Origin: Chrysopilus asiliformis
Lineage: Eukaryota > Arthropoda > Insecta > Diptera > Rhagionidae
NCBI GenBank assembly: GCA_964034945.1
Contig: OZ035960.1
Span: 70,390,994-70,454,993 of the forward strand
Direction: 5' to 3'
Length of the DNA: 64,000 nucleotides
Under the pieces are notes generated by a model, which was given only the letters and a program-made list of their open reading frames with translations, had not been told where the DNA came from and made no database searches. The translations under genes and the position numbers were made by a program. Position 1 is the stretch's first letter, and each line of letters begins with the position of its first letter. Positions 42,201 to 52,934 of the stretch are shown one piece after another.

Positions 42201-43755
42201 TTTGTTTAACAGTATAATTGCCGCTTGAGATCTCGTCCATGACTTCCCGCATAAGTTTGGAAACTCCTTTGTTAGATTTGTTAATATAATTAACAATATA
42301 ACCGCAACAAGCATAAGCATCCATTACAAACTGAATGTCCATGTTTGCTCGGTGCAAACTGAGAATACAAGGATTGTATGCGTTCAGCATAATTGCATCT
42401 AAAGATCTTTTGAGAAAAATGGTGGGCTTTTTTAAATTTGCCCGAAGCGCCGAAATATAAGAATCTCTAGACATCTCAATATTTCCTAGAAACGTATCGA
42501 ATGAGCAATTGGGAATGGACGTGGTTTTTGCTGCTTCATTCAAATATTCTCTAATTTTATCATAATTTTCGTTATGAGTATTAGAAGTTTCAGAATTGTC
42601 GAGTGGAGTAAGAATAATGGTTTTATCCATTGGAGGATATGGCATGCCGAATCGACAAAACTTCTGTCCTCTAATTTCCCTTAAACAGGATCTCGCGTGA
42701 GAGTGTTTCTGGTAGACTAAGTATTCTGCCAAATCACTATTCTGGGTGGACGTAGAAATATGAGTATCAATGAAATTCTCTACAGATGGGTAAGTGGAAA
42801 TGTCAGAGAGATCAAGACTTGGGGCATTATGAAGCCAGTACAATCCATGGACATGGGGAGAACCACGGTGTTGGAATTCAACACGAAAATAATAGTTAAT
42901 TACATGGGAATCACCAAAAATTACTCCCGGTTTCTTGAAAAGTTTGAACAGGGCGCGAAAGCGATGATCAAAATATCTCGAACACGTGACTGGATCTGAT
43001 CTAATGAGTCTAGCTTTCGTGCTGAAATCTAAATTTTCTGCATCATTAGGTGAGATCTCCCTCTTATCAATGACTTTAGATAAGATACAAAAGAGTTCGG
43101 ACCACTTTGTTTCGGCAGCCGAGAGGGTGATGAAAAAAGTGGGAATTCCAAATTGCCGAATCATAGCAACAACTTTTTTCTTTTCGGACTCCCAATGGGA
43201 TGGGGACGATCTTAAATTTTTAAAAATTTTATACCCTTCGTCGTGCTGTATTAAATTTTCCACGTGGCTATCATTAACCAAATCTCCAGCTGTGTGGGAA
43301 CGACTACCGCGACTCTTTTTCCTTAGGCAAATTGAAATAGAGTTTTTGATAGAGATAAGCTCGTTTTTTTTGTACGTATAAAAGATCTTTTCATTTGTAG
43401 TGCATCGACGATCATACCGTCGAATTTCGGAACGCGCGATTTTGCTATAGGTTAAATTTGTTAGCCGAGGTTGTCCACAATATATGGAGGGGAAAGATAA
43501 TTCTTCTGCATGTCTATCGAAAACTAAATCGACCGGTCTTTGACCTTCACCAGGAGCTAGGGCAATATTTTCCAGTGGAATATTTTCGAGAAGGGTCTCT
43601 TGCCCTCCCGGGTTGACGTCTTCAGGATCTAATTGGTCAATATTGTCGATATTTTCTTGAATAGTTCTATTTTTTCTGTATAAAAAAGCAAGGTGTCTGT
43701 CTCGTAGAGACGGCCAGAAGACGTGGATCCGCCTACAACGATCGCCAATAGATAT
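39232..43755 (-). CDS. Helentron transposase: Rep, PIF1-like helicase and EEP endonuclease
   Basis: Rolling-circle transposase of the Helentron type. The minus-strand frame is open for about 1500 codons, from just after a TAA at 43756-43758 to the stop at 39232. The Rep nuclease has the HUH motif HRGSPHVHG (near 42850) and two tyrosines in CCGYIVNYINK (near 42290). The helicase has Walker A GGAGTGKS (near 41275), Walker B IIIDEISMVG and the late motif ITIHKSQGSTY. The last 220 residues are an EEP nuclease: FFHNVQSL, FVETW, ILGDFNQD, SQIDWCFSN and SFHDA, with the acidic and His residues kept. That fusion separates Helentrons from canonical Helitrons. There is no in-frame ATG before the Rep region, so the start lies in a lost or spliced upstream exon. 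All catalytic motifs look intact. Confidence 0.9.
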   Translation of the reverse strand: MSIGDRCRRIHVFWPSLRDRHLAFLYRKNRTIQENIDNIDQLDPEDVNPGGQETLLENIPLENIALAPGEGQRPVDLVFDRHAEELSFPSIYCGQPRLTNLTYSKIARSEIRRYDRRCTTNEKIFYTYKKNELISIKNSISICLRKKSRGSRSHTAGDLVNDSHVENLIQHDEGYKIFKNLRSSPSHWESEKKKVVAMIRQFGIPTFFITLSAAETKWSELFCILSKVIDKREISPNDAENLDFSTKARLIRSDPVTCSRYFDHRFRALFKLFKKPGVIFGDSHVINYYFRVEFQHRGSPHVHGLYWLHNAPSLDLSDISTYPSVENFIDTHISTSTQNSDLAEYLVYQKHSHARSCLREIRGQKFCRFGMPYPPMDKTIILTPLDNSETSNTHNENYDKIREYLNEAAKTTSIPNCSFDTFLGNIEMSRDSYISALRANLKKPTIFLKRSLDAIMLNAYNPCILSLHRANMDIQFVMDAYACCGYIVNYINKSNKGVSKLMREVMDEISSGNYTVKQKLQHLGNKFIHGLEISAQEAVYNILGIRMSESSNAVEFINTSPPNERVRIVKSQKQLRELPQDSTDIFASNLLDHYVQRPDSLENISLAEFTAYYKFSSVRSSNPNNDDGEGEGNEEVTGEPLRLKDSSGFLRKRTKPCVIRYRRYKMIQERDNYFREQVMLFLPWRNEERDILQQNCETLCQQYLIAINTVRRKFNCFENDDELDNALIAAQNERFLENTEEIQNDDDPDLRPFQIPNVEPNVRIIDDNVPQDNETRVIKYPPLISDLDFSQIIRSLNTEQRLYFNHVLHNIKNGTNFYEFVSGGAGTGKSRLITALYNALTKRLNSRPGANPDDVKVVLCAPTGKAAFNINGATLHSIFSLPINQSHSEIRPLSSDIANTIYSKLQNLQLIIIDEISMVGAKMLSHIDSRLKQIFRSTSLFGGKSVIVFGDLRQLAPVGDRWVFQSSRNDVYGIVAGSTLWNLFKFFPLIKMMRQRDDLNFATALNNMALGKMTSTDIALFKSRECTPEAVPQEAIHLFKSNDDVNEFNTYRLNLIQSDPVISEAEDKVKGPIPENSRNQIADRAKELKASETLGLPSNLLLKKTAKYMITVNINTADGLVNGATGQLMDIEFGVLGNGARVPIRLWIQFEELSIGQDGRSKRTHSENLNWTPIEKSVKSFQYKSNDRVVIERSQFPVVPAEAITIHKSQGSTYVNVAVHLTPGMTRAHLYVACSRATKASGLFLIGKFKSPKSPTASDTVSTELVSLNSEKLLTPHFASLQDKFLNKFSVFFHNVQSLHKHIEDIKCNNLVLSLDILCFVETWTLPNEEYDLDQYSIVARLDNSGGQNMRKHNGILCFAKNSIASLINVVKVQQICENNHVFQYVLFEFHDILFLALYKSPRFSKTRVIQELENVLRIPFSCNRKMIILGDFNQDRCINNNDVMSKKLRDLSLRSLLDQRVSTTNCGSQIDWCFSNLDTSSIFADTFEEVYSFHDAIQIVINSTST

Positions 43756-43804
43756 TTAAGTAAGAAATTTTAGTGAAAAGGAAATTAAGGAATCAAATTT
43801 TTAT

Positions 43805-44045
43805 TTAAAACATAACAAAAGCTATAATTGCCAATCTGGCGATTATTGAAAACCCGTATGGTGATTTAAGTGAACGGCGAACAGTTGTATCAAAATTCCA
43901 GTTTGAAGTCAAACTTTCTAATTAGATTTTTTTTGAATTTATTCCAATCGAATTTTGATGTATGGGGGTTTTATGTAGAATCATATCCTAAATAACTTTT
44001 GTTCTTGCACTTTTTTGATAAGATGCACCGTTTTTGAGATATTCG
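43805..44045 (+). mobile_element. Family A repeat, partial
   Basis: AACATAACAAAAGCTATAAT to GCACCGTTTTTGAGATATTC. It lies directly upstream of the Helentron open frame. The following 44060-44155 is an AT repeat (TTTTATATAATAATTTTATT). Confidence 0.7.
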
Positions 44046-44159
44046 GTTTCATAAATTTATAATATAATAATTTTATTGATAATAATAATTTTATATAATA
44101 ATTTTATTTATAATAATAATTTTATATAATAATTTTATTTATAAGTAATTGGTTTATGA

Positions 44160-44676
44160 TAAGAGAAGTATGAAGTAAATATCATACAGTGTTCAAAACA
44201 CTCCCATTTCTAGTCTTTCGTTCAAAATGACCAAGGTTTTATATAAATTTACTACTATTTCATCGATTCTACTACTATTTTTCGGCCGATTTACTACGAT
44301 TTCGAAAATCAAAAGTCACAACCCTGAACAGAACTTTAATGCTGGGAGCGAGATATCGCTCTTTTACTAATGAAATACATCATACCCAACAGCCATCGCT
44401 CGAGGGTTTCATTCATTTTTATGCGAGACCCACAAACCGCTTTGAACAAGAAGCGAAAACTTAAATAGAAATCATTTTCGTTCCCAAGAACGAGAGTCGG
44501 AAACCACAGCAAACGATTTTGCCGTTAAGAGCGAAAAGAACGAAATAACATGGCATTCAATACATCAGATTCAATACACACAAAGGAGGAGCATAAAAAG
44601 AGTATAAATGTGAAATCTGTACTACAAGCAGCAAACACAGCATAACAGCGGCAGTGAAAATTTAGATTTTGATTCT
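44160..44676. other. Unassigned non-coding segment of the inner arm
   Basis: Contains TTTACTACTATTTC motifs and AAGTCACAACCCTG, which resembles a hAT-type terminus, but no matching partner was found. The segment ends GTGAAATCTGTACTACAAGC and is repeated inverted at 51925-52440. Confidence 0.35.
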
Positions 44677-45578
44677 TAAAAAGATAATTGAACATAGTTT
44701 AACATAACAAAATACCCTAAACAATGCTTTAATGTAGGCCTCATTAAGATGATTACTGTTATAAGTAACACAGTAACACAGTTTCTGTTCGGATGTCACC
44801 ACAAACTATCGAGTATCATCGATTGCAAATTTGTTATCATGGCAGCAAGCCGATTTTTTAATTTGTACCCCCATAACCAAAATCCAAGACGTATCCACGT
44901 CAAAATATTCTAGCTAAAGAATGGTATAATAGGTGACCAACCCAAACCACTGGATATGAGGCGTAGGACATAATCGAAATAGGCCGTAATATAATTCGCC
45001 AGAAAATGTTTGAACAGCACATGCAACCAAAAATCGACTTTTTTTTGCAAAATATCACAGAACAAAGTAAAATGAGACAGAAAATTTCTGAGCATCACTT
45101 AATTTTCTCACACAAAAAAAATCGAATTTTCTGTTTCGGAAAATATTATAGAGCAAAATCAAATTAGCCAAAAAATTTCTGAACAGCATATCACTTTCTT
45201 ATACTAACTACGACCTCCCGAAGAATTTTCAAAAAAAAGTCGATTTTTGGTTGCATGTGCTGTTCAAACATTTTCTGGCGAATTATATTACGGCCTATTT
45301 CGATTATGTTCTACGCCTCATATCCAGTGGTTTGGGTTGGTCACCTATTATACCATTCTTTAGCTAGAATATTTTGACGTGGATACGTCTTGGATTTTGG
45401 TTATGGGGGTACAAATTAGAAAATCGGCTTGCTGCCATGATAACAAATTTGCAATCGATGATACTCGATAGTTTGTGGTGAAAACCGAACAGAAACTGTG
45501 TTATAAGATTAGGCCTACATTAAAGCATTGTTTAGGGTATTTTGTTATGTTAAACTATGTTCAATTATCTTTTTAAAA
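44677..45578. repeat. Large hairpin, 0.9 kb
   Basis: Arms at about 44677-45046 and 45231-45578 are inverted copies with landmarks CCTAAACAATGCTTTAATGT, GACGTATCCACGTCAAAATA and GCACATGCAACCAAAAATCG. The left arm has about 40 extra bases near 44750. The 184-base loop holds two copies of a TTTCTGA-containing motif also found at 52960 and 55745. No gene. Confidence 0.85.
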
Positions 45579-45579
45579 G

Positions 45580-46220
45580 CTTTTATTTAGCTTGCCTTCG
45601 TGTCTGTCTGTCTGTTTGTCTGTTTGTCTGTCAGATCAAATCTTGCAACCCAATTTTGACCCACTTCCACTTGTCCGATTGACTTGAAATTTTGCACACT
45701 TATATAAGTCCGATGACAATACAATATTTTTACTACTTCGTCCTTGTAAGGATAACGGAAGGTCCTGTAAGGATAACGTGATTATCCTCTTCTCCAAATT
45801 TTCCGGAAAAAAATCTATCCTGGGGGTTTTTGGGGTCGCTGAATCCGAATCTGTCATTAAAAAATCAGTAAGGATAACGGAAGGTCCTGTAAGGATAACG
45901 TGATTATCCTTTTCTCCAAATTTTCCGGAAAAAAATCTATCCTGGGGGTTTTTGGGGTCGCTGAATCCGAATCTGTCATTAAAAAGTCAGTAAGGATAAC
46001 GGAAGGTCCTGTAAGTATAATGTGATTATCCTTTTCTCCAAGTTTTCCGGAAAAAAATCTATTCTGGGGGTTTTTGAGGTCACTGAATCCGAATCTGTCA
46101 TTAAAAAGTCTGTAAGGATAATGGAAGGTCCTGTAAGGATAATGTGATTATCCTTTTCTCTAAATTTTCCGGAAAAAAATCTGTTTTTGGGGTCGCTGAA
46201 TCCGAATCTGTCATTAAAAT
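45580..46220 (-). repeat. 131-bp variant tandem array g with GACA-type microsatellite
   Basis: The reverse of the unit order at 9700-10240: a GTCT/GTTT microsatellite (45600-45632), the conserved non-coding stretch, then about four 131-bp units (GGGGGTTTTTGGGGTCGCTG, TCCGAATCTGTCATTAAAAA). Confidence 0.85.
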
Positions 46221-46537
46221 TTTTTTATACCCTGTATCCTAAAACCAAAAGAATATTGTGACTTTGCTTTATCACACACAGTTATTCATTAACAGTCATT
46301 AACAGTCATTAACGCACAGTCATTAACACACACAGTCATTATGACTAACACAAAAGTTCTGCCATCTGAGTGCGTTTGTAATCCCATTAAAACATCATTA
46401 GGTTTTCTCGTCGTGGCTCTCACTAAAACAACCTCGTTAGGTTTTCTCTTCGTGGCTCTCACTAAACACAACTAATTGTTCTTTTCCCCTCAATTGAGTG
46501 AGAAAGTTATTTAGTAATTTAGTAATAAATTTAAATA
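46221..46537 (+). promoter_or_regulatory. 5' flank of the Helitron gene with short tandem repeats
   Basis: CATTAACAGT-type units repeat at 46278-46345 and a 40-base unit (TTAGGTTTTCTCGTCGTGGC) occurs twice at 46400-46470. I did not find a TC start or promoter motif that I could defend. Confidence 0.4.
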
Positions 46538-47422
46538 ATGCAAAGTGCAAAGGGAGAAACTGTAACGCAAAGAAAACGACGGTTGGAGAAGGCTCGTCGT
46601 AAATTTCAGGAAAAGCGGGCAACCGAAGATGAAGATGCTAAGCGTTCACGCCAAGACAAACAGCGGCGAGAATCAAGGCAACACCGACAAACTCGCGTTG
46701 AACAAAACAGGAAACATAAATTTGATGTTAGAGCCTCAGAAACACCAGAGCAACATGCGGCACGACTACAAGCCGACAGACAGCATACATCACAAGCTAG
46801 AGCCAAAGAAACACCAGAGCAAAATGCAGCACGACTACAAGCCGACAGACAGCATACATCACAAGCTAGAGCCAAAGAAACACCAGAGCAAAATGCAGCA
46901 CGACTACAAGCCGACAGACAGCATACATCACAAGCTAGAGCCAAAGAAACACCAGAGCAACATGCAGCACGACAGGAACAAGCTCGCTTACGACATCAAC
47001 AATTGAATGCCGGAATTGTGGCATTTCAAACAGCCATCTATACATTCTGCGATCGCTTTTGTGAAGTTTGCACCAAGCGATGCTATCCCAATCAAGTCGC
47101 TACATGTAGACCGAGTGTCACTGCCATGATATACTTGCCACCTGAGTTGTCACTCAAACAAAGTTTGCTCGTGTGCCACCGCTGCAAGACTCACCTAACC
47201 AGCAAGAAAACTACACATCCGTCAAAAGCATATTGGAACAACATGCAACCAGGAGATATACCTGAAGTAATCCAAGTATTATCACAAGCCGAACAGCGAT
47301 TATTGGCAAGAATAACACCATTTGTCAAAGTAGTGAAGTATCACGGACGATTTGGACAATATGGTTTCCGTGGACAAGCAGTACTATTTGCCCAGGACAT
47401 ACCGAACATCTTGAGAACCTAA
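46538..47422 (+). pseudogene. Helitron-associated N-terminal region with 23-residue repeats (DUF6570-like)
   Basis: Starts at ATG (MQSAKGETVTQRKRRLEKA). The first 150 residues are basic and coiled-coil-like, with about three and a half copies of a 23-residue, 69-base unit (RAKETPEQNAARLQADRQHT). A Cys-rich finger follows: CDRFCEVCTKRCY, then CHRCKTH. The end, VVKYHGRFGQYGFRGQAV and LFAQDIPNIL, matches the DUF6570-type region that precedes Rep in many insect Helitron proteins. After this the frame stops at 47422; family-like residues (ENLSITREFSI) resume one frame over, so there is a deletion and frame change. It was once the start of the Rep/helicase gene that follows. Confidence 0.7.
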
Positions 47423-47457
47423 GCATCACAAGAGAGTTCTCAATATGAGACTTCAAT

Positions 47458-48048
47458 ATGTTCCACAACACATTCACCATGGATTATAATGAAGACCCAG
47501 CACTCTATGGAAGTCTTCAAGATTCTGAGAATCATACCATTGGCACCACACTACGAGAAGCTTTGCGGGTCCTATTTGCCAATCATAATGCAGGAATACT
47601 AATAGCAGAATCAAAGTCATTTGGAGTACTGTATTACGATAACAAATACTACTTCACCGATTCACATTCATGCGGACCAAAAGGCGCCAGTGCAGCAAAT
47701 GGAAAGGCATGTATCATAGAATCCGACAACATCGAAGAGCTTCATAGAGTTTGTAAGCGAGCTACGCGTTCACGCAATGTTCAGTACACCTTGGATTACA
47801 TTGATGTGCAACTGAAGACTGACATAACCACAACAGGACAACACTTGGAATTGGACAGGGAGGCGATACCACAACAAGAGGCAACACCAACTGCTCCCGT
47901 ACAAAAACAAATGGAGTCAATACCAACACAAACATCAGTGATGGCTGCCATAGATTGTAACCAGCCAGATTTGGATGACGAGTTGCAGGTATCGGAGAAT
48001 GTCAACGAAATCATCAGAAAACAGATCTGTAAATATATCACCGCTTGA
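47458..48048 (+). pseudogene. Helitron-associated protease-like segment
   Basis: The frame reads MFHNTFTMDYNEDPALYGS, then HNAGILIAESKSFGVLYYD, YYFTDSHSCGPKGASAANG and KACIIESDNIEELHRVCKR. This segment recurs in insect Helitron proteins and looks like a C76/OTU-type cysteine protease fold, with candidate His/Asp residues in DSH; no catalytic Cys can be named with confidence. The last part is polar and Gln/Pro-rich. The frame changes near 48010-48040, where the Rep region begins in another phase. It is a piece of a broken large gene. Confidence 0.5.
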
Positions 48049-51000
48049 CTACTTCCAATATAGAATATTGGGTAGCGATACAAGATTCGAACGCAATGAC
48101 TATCTATTCTATGCGTTATCCATGTTTGAATATCACAGAGCTAAATCCACAATTGCAGCATGCGGTAAGAAGATTGAAGGGCAAGAAGGAAGGATCGAAG
48201 ACGTCCACCTCTATATGAAGAATTTGCGAGGATCATCAGCATACTGGCGCACGGCTCTGAACGAGTTAATAGCACAAATAAGATGTCTGGGTCCACCTAC
48301 CTACTTCGTCACCTTCAGCTGTAACGATCTCAACTGGCTGGATATGAGAAAAGCTCTCCTTATAGCTGATGGAAGACCTCATGATGACCCCGCTGAACTT
48401 GATGTGCAAGCTACGCAATCCCTAATTGAGCAATATCCGGTCGTTGTAAGCCGCCATTTTATGATTAGAGTCAACGCCCTTATTAAGTTTATCCACAACA
48501 ATCATGAAGTGTTCGGAGGACAAGTGGAGGATTACTGGTGGAGAATATAATTTCAAAATCGTGGTAGTCCACATCTTCACATGTTAACATGGATTAAGGA
48601 TCACAGATCCTTTGACACTGTGGAGGGCATCCAACAACTTGACAAAGTGTGTTCGTGTGAGGTGCCACCAGAAGATACACAATTACGGGAGATTGTAAAA
48701 AAAATACCAGATTCATCACCATACACATACATGTTACAAGACTGGGACATCAACCTGCAGATTTAGCTTCCCCCGTCAAGAATGTTCTGAGACCCGTATC
48801 GTCGCTCATTCATCAGATGACTTCATAAGAAGTGGAGGACGAATATGCCTGTTGAAACGTCGAAAGGAAGCTGGATGGGTTAACAACTACAACCCACAAC
48901 TCTTGAAGCTATGGAAAGGTAATATGGATATCCAACCATGTGGATCGAACGAGGCTATAGCATTCTACATCGCCAAATACATGTCAAAGTCAGAGCCTAC
49001 TGAACTTAACGCCAGCATAGCACAAGCGATTCGTCTCATACAGCGGGAAGAGTCAGACCTTTCAAGAAAACTTTTCAAAATCTGTATGCGAATACTAAAG
49101 GAACGAGAAGTCTCAGCTTGTGAATGCGCCTATAGACTCAGCCACATCAATATGGGTAATAGCTCAAGAAAAACTGTATTTCTCAATACTCGCAAGCCAG
49201 ATCAACGTTACAGAGTACTGAGATTTGATGAGTTAAATAGAGCTACTGGATACTGTAGCAACATCTTCGAGAGATATGAGAAACGTCCACTGGAACATGA
49301 AGATTATGATTTCCATAACATGATCTTGACTGAGTTTGCAATGCTCTTCGAACCATACTACAATAAACAATATGAGAACGAGGACGAAGATGCTTCCGAA
49401 CCTGAACAACACCAACGAAGGAAATTAATTCAGCTTACAGATAATTCAAAAATGACTATCAGAAATGTACCAGCAGTTATACGAGTAGCACACTTTGTTG
49501 CTTCTGCAGATCCTGAGAACTACTACTATAGTCTCCTTGTACAATACATGCCATATCGATTAGAAGATGAGCTCCTAGAAGACTTCGGCACAGCAAGAGA
49601 AGCCTTTCTTGCACGTGAGGAACACCTGAAAGAAATAAGTGAGCTCATGGAGCAATTCAGAGAGCGAGATAGGCAACTGGAGAATGCATTTAACCAGGCA
49701 CACGCATTTGAGATCCTAGACCAGGTACTACCAATTGATATGGAACAGGAATTAGAAGAAGAACTTCCGGATCAGGCAATGAGTGATGAACAGTTCCAGA
49801 CCGCACAACAAGCGATGAATCTAGGCCAACGAGAAATATTTATCAATGTAACTCGCAGCATACAAGAACAGATCAACGGAAGTTACCATCGACAGAGACT
49901 GTTCATCACAGGTGGAGCAGGTACCGGCAAGACATTCGTGTTCAACGTTCTCAAGAACCAAGTCAACCGATGTTATGGAAAGCAAGCGGTCAAAGTTGGA
50001 GCCCTTACTGGAGTAGCAGCGCGAATAGTAGGCGGAACTACATTGCACAGTCTGCTAAAGTTGCCAGTTCAGAAAGATGGTAGACTTGTCAACATGCCAC
50101 ATCTGACTGGTAACTTCCTCAGAACGATGCGCATGCAATGGAAAAACATTGAGTTCCTCTTCATAGATGAGATCTCCATGGTCCCCTACGAGATGTTATG
50201 CATGATAGACTCACGTCTGAAACAAGTAAAAAATAGCGAAGAACTTTTCGGAGGAATCAACGTGCTCCTCTTTGGTGACTTGTTGCAATTACCGCCAGTT
50301 AGAGGAAATCAAGTGTTCAACCAACCAGCTCGATTAGCTCCCGCAACGAACTTGTGGAGGCTATTCACATTGATTGAATTAAAGCAGAATATGAGGCAAC
50401 ACAAAGACACCACATTTGCAGATATTCTTAATTCGCTACGAGTTGGACAACTTCGTTCTGAGCATCTAGCGGTGTTACTTGGCAAAGTAAACAATGAAGC
50501 AACTGGCGAATTTTCATTAGAGAAGGCCCTGCGCATCTACCCAACAAATCAACAAGTAGATGACCATAACAAAGCAGTCCTACAACACTACAGAGAACAA
50601 AATACCGAAATATTTAAAATTATAGCACAGGACAAACTGGGAGATACAACACGAAACATCGGAAATGTGGACTTAAACAGTCTATTATCAGCTGATATTA
50701 ACAAAACTGGAGGCTTGCCAAAGGAGTTGGAGATATTTGTGGGAGCCAAAGTGATGCTGAGATCTAACATCGATGTCGCTAAAGGATTGGTCAACGGTGC
50801 AATAGGAAATATAACGGAAATCGTCTGGCTGCACTATCGCAGGGCACAATTGTATGATGCAGACATCCCCTCAGTTAGAGTAGATTTTGGTAGAGACGGA
50901 ATCCACCTAATACAACCAACATCGGTACAATTCCCAGCAAAATACAGCTACGGTACTGCAGAAAGAAGAATGCTTCCGCTGATATTGTCCTGGGCCTCAA

Positions 51001-51227
51001 CAGTGCATAAAATGCAAGGTAGCACTATAGACCACGGTGTAGTATATTTAGGCTCTAAGCTCTTCGCAGATGGTCAGGCATATGTAGCACTTAGTAGAGT
51101 TAGATCCCTCAATGGTCTGCAAATTGATGAGTTGGACTGCTCCAAGTTAACCGGAACTAAGCCTTGCAACAATGATGCATTAGCTGAAATGGAGCGTATG
51201 AGATTTTACCGCCCACCAAACATATAG
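47975..51227 (+). pseudogene. Helitron Rep/helicase pseudogene
   Basis: Rolling-circle transposase of a canonical Helitron without the EEP nuclease. The Rep N-terminal region reads SSAYWRTALNELIAQIRCL and PPTYFVTFSCNDLNW. An in-frame TAA (48548-48550) interrupts just before the HUH motif QNRGSPHLHMLTWIKD, and a frameshift near 48760 follows LQDWDINLQ. From there the frame is open to the end at 51227: catalytic tyrosines in AIAFYIAKYMSKSEP, Walker A GGAGTGKTFVF (near 49915), Walker B FLFIDEISMV, FGDLLQLPPV, and VHKMQGSTIDHG. The helicase half is intact, the nuclease half is not. The ends of the element were not identified. Confidence 0.85.
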
Positions 51228-51644
51228 GATTTAGGATTGAACGACTTTGCCCAATGTTGAATATGAATCCCATAGTTCTCTTGTTATAAATACCAAAAAT
51301 TGGATACAACGACAAGCGCTGTACAAATGTAAATATACATACAAGCTAAATACAAAATCTCGGTAGGCGGCTTTTTGTCATTGTATAATTAAGTTTTAAA
51401 TTTTTTTAATGTAAAAACTATTATTACATAGAAAATTTTTAAAAAGATAAAACAACTTTTTTTTGGAAAAATTTAGTATTTAACATTTTCCCCAACTTCG
51501 TCATTGTAAGGATAAGAGACGGACCTGAAAGGATAACGTCATTATACTTTTCCTTAAGGGTGTTCTTGGGGTCGCTGAATACGATTCTCAAGTTAAAAAG
51601 CCTGTAAGGACATCTCAAATGTAAGGATATATATTCGAAGACTA
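51228..51644. other. Non-coding with one 131-bp-type unit (array h)
   Basis: The 3' flank of the Helitron gene. I found no hairpin with CTRR end that I could defend. At 51490-51640 lies a single diverged unit (CGTCATTGTAAGGATAAG, TTCTTGGGGTCGCTGAATAC). Confidence 0.45.
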
Positions 51645-51925
51645 AAAAGAACAAAATAAAAAAAAAATTTTAAAAAAAAGCTTTTATTAAAAAAGAATGC
51701 ACTAAAAAGAAAAAAATAATTTTCTGGACGTTGTGTATCACAAATATAAAAGCTTTTAAAAAGCGAGATAAAGCATAAAACAATAAAATAAAAATTTATC
51801 TAGCTTTTAAAAAGCTTTTATATTTGTGATACACAACGTCCAGAAAATTATTTTTTTCTTTTTAGTGCATTATTTTTTAATAAAAGCTTTTTTTTAAAAT
51901 TTTTTTTTTATTTTTTTTTAAGAAT
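51645..51925. repeat. Palindromic element, second copy
   Basis: Arms with GCACTAAAAAGAAAAAAATA and TTTTCTGGACGTTGTGTATC pair around 51790. It matches the palindrome at 9361-9660. Confidence 0.8.
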
Positions 51926-52934
51926 CAAAATCTAAATTTTCACTGCCGCTGTTATGCTGTGTTTGCTGCTTGTAGTACAGATTTCACATCTATACTCTTT
52001 TTATGCTCCTCCTTTGTGTGTATTGAATCTGATGTATTGAATGCCATGCTATTTCGTTCTTTTCGCTCTTAACGGCAAAATCGTTTGCTGTGGTTTCCGA
52101 CTCTCGTTCTTGGGAACGAAAATGATTTCTATTTAAGTTTTCGCTTCTTGTTCAAAGCGGTTTGTGGGTCTCGCATAAAAATGAATGAAACCCTCGAGCG
52201 ATGGCTGTTGGGTATGATGTATTTCATTAGTAAAAGAGCGATATCTCGCTCCCAGCATTAAAGTTCTGTTCAGGGTTGTGACTTTTGATTTTCGAAATCG
52301 TAGTAAATCGGCCGAAAAATAGTAGTAGAATCGATGAAATAGTAGTAAATTTATATAAAACCTTGGTCATTTTGAACGAAAGACTAGAAATGGGAGTGTT
52401 TTGAACACTGTATGTATGATATTTACTTCATACTTCTCTTATCATAAACCAATTACTTATAAATAAAATTATTATATAAAATTATTATTATAAATAAAAT
52501 TATTATATAAAATTATTATTATCAATAAAATTATTATATTATAAATTTATGAAACCGAATATCTCAAAAACGGTGCATCTTATCAAGAAAGTGCAAGAAC
52601 AAAAGTTATTTAGGATATGATTCTACATAAAACCCCCATACATCAAAATTCGATTGGAATAAATTCAAAAAAAATCTAATTAGAAAGTTTGACTTCAAAC
52701 TGGAATTTTGATACAACTGTTCGCCGTTCACTTAAATCACCATACGGGTTTTCAATAATCGCCAGATTGGCAATTATAGCTTTTGTTATGTTTTAAATAA
52801 AAATTTGTTTCCTTAATTTCCTTTTCACTAAAATTTCTTACTTAAATATCTATTGGCGATCGTTGTAGGCGGATCCACGTCTTCTGGCCGTCTCTACGAG
52901 ACAGACACCTTGCTTTTTTATACAGAAAAAATCG
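51915..52934 (-). repeat. Right inner inverted arm (1.0 kb)
   Basis: Inverted partner of 43668-44683. Near 52860-52934 it still carries the first ~90 coding bases of the Helentron frame and then breaks off, so this is the remnant of a second Helentron copy or a partial duplication. A family A fragment lies at 52557-52795. Confidence 0.85.

Larger units (their letters stand above)
43668..44683 (+). repeat. Left inner inverted arm (1.0 kb)
   Basis: Near-identical to the reverse complement of 51915-52934; across about 400 bases compared I saw one substitution and one 4-base indel. It contains the first ~90 bases of Helentron coding, its upstream flank, a family A fragment (43805-44045) and about 640 bases of unassigned DNA without a gene. 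Confidence 0.85.

Noticed and set aside
40412..43381. Plus-strand open frames opposite the Helentron gene
   Set aside because: They are antisense shadows of the long minus-strand coding frame and show no domain.
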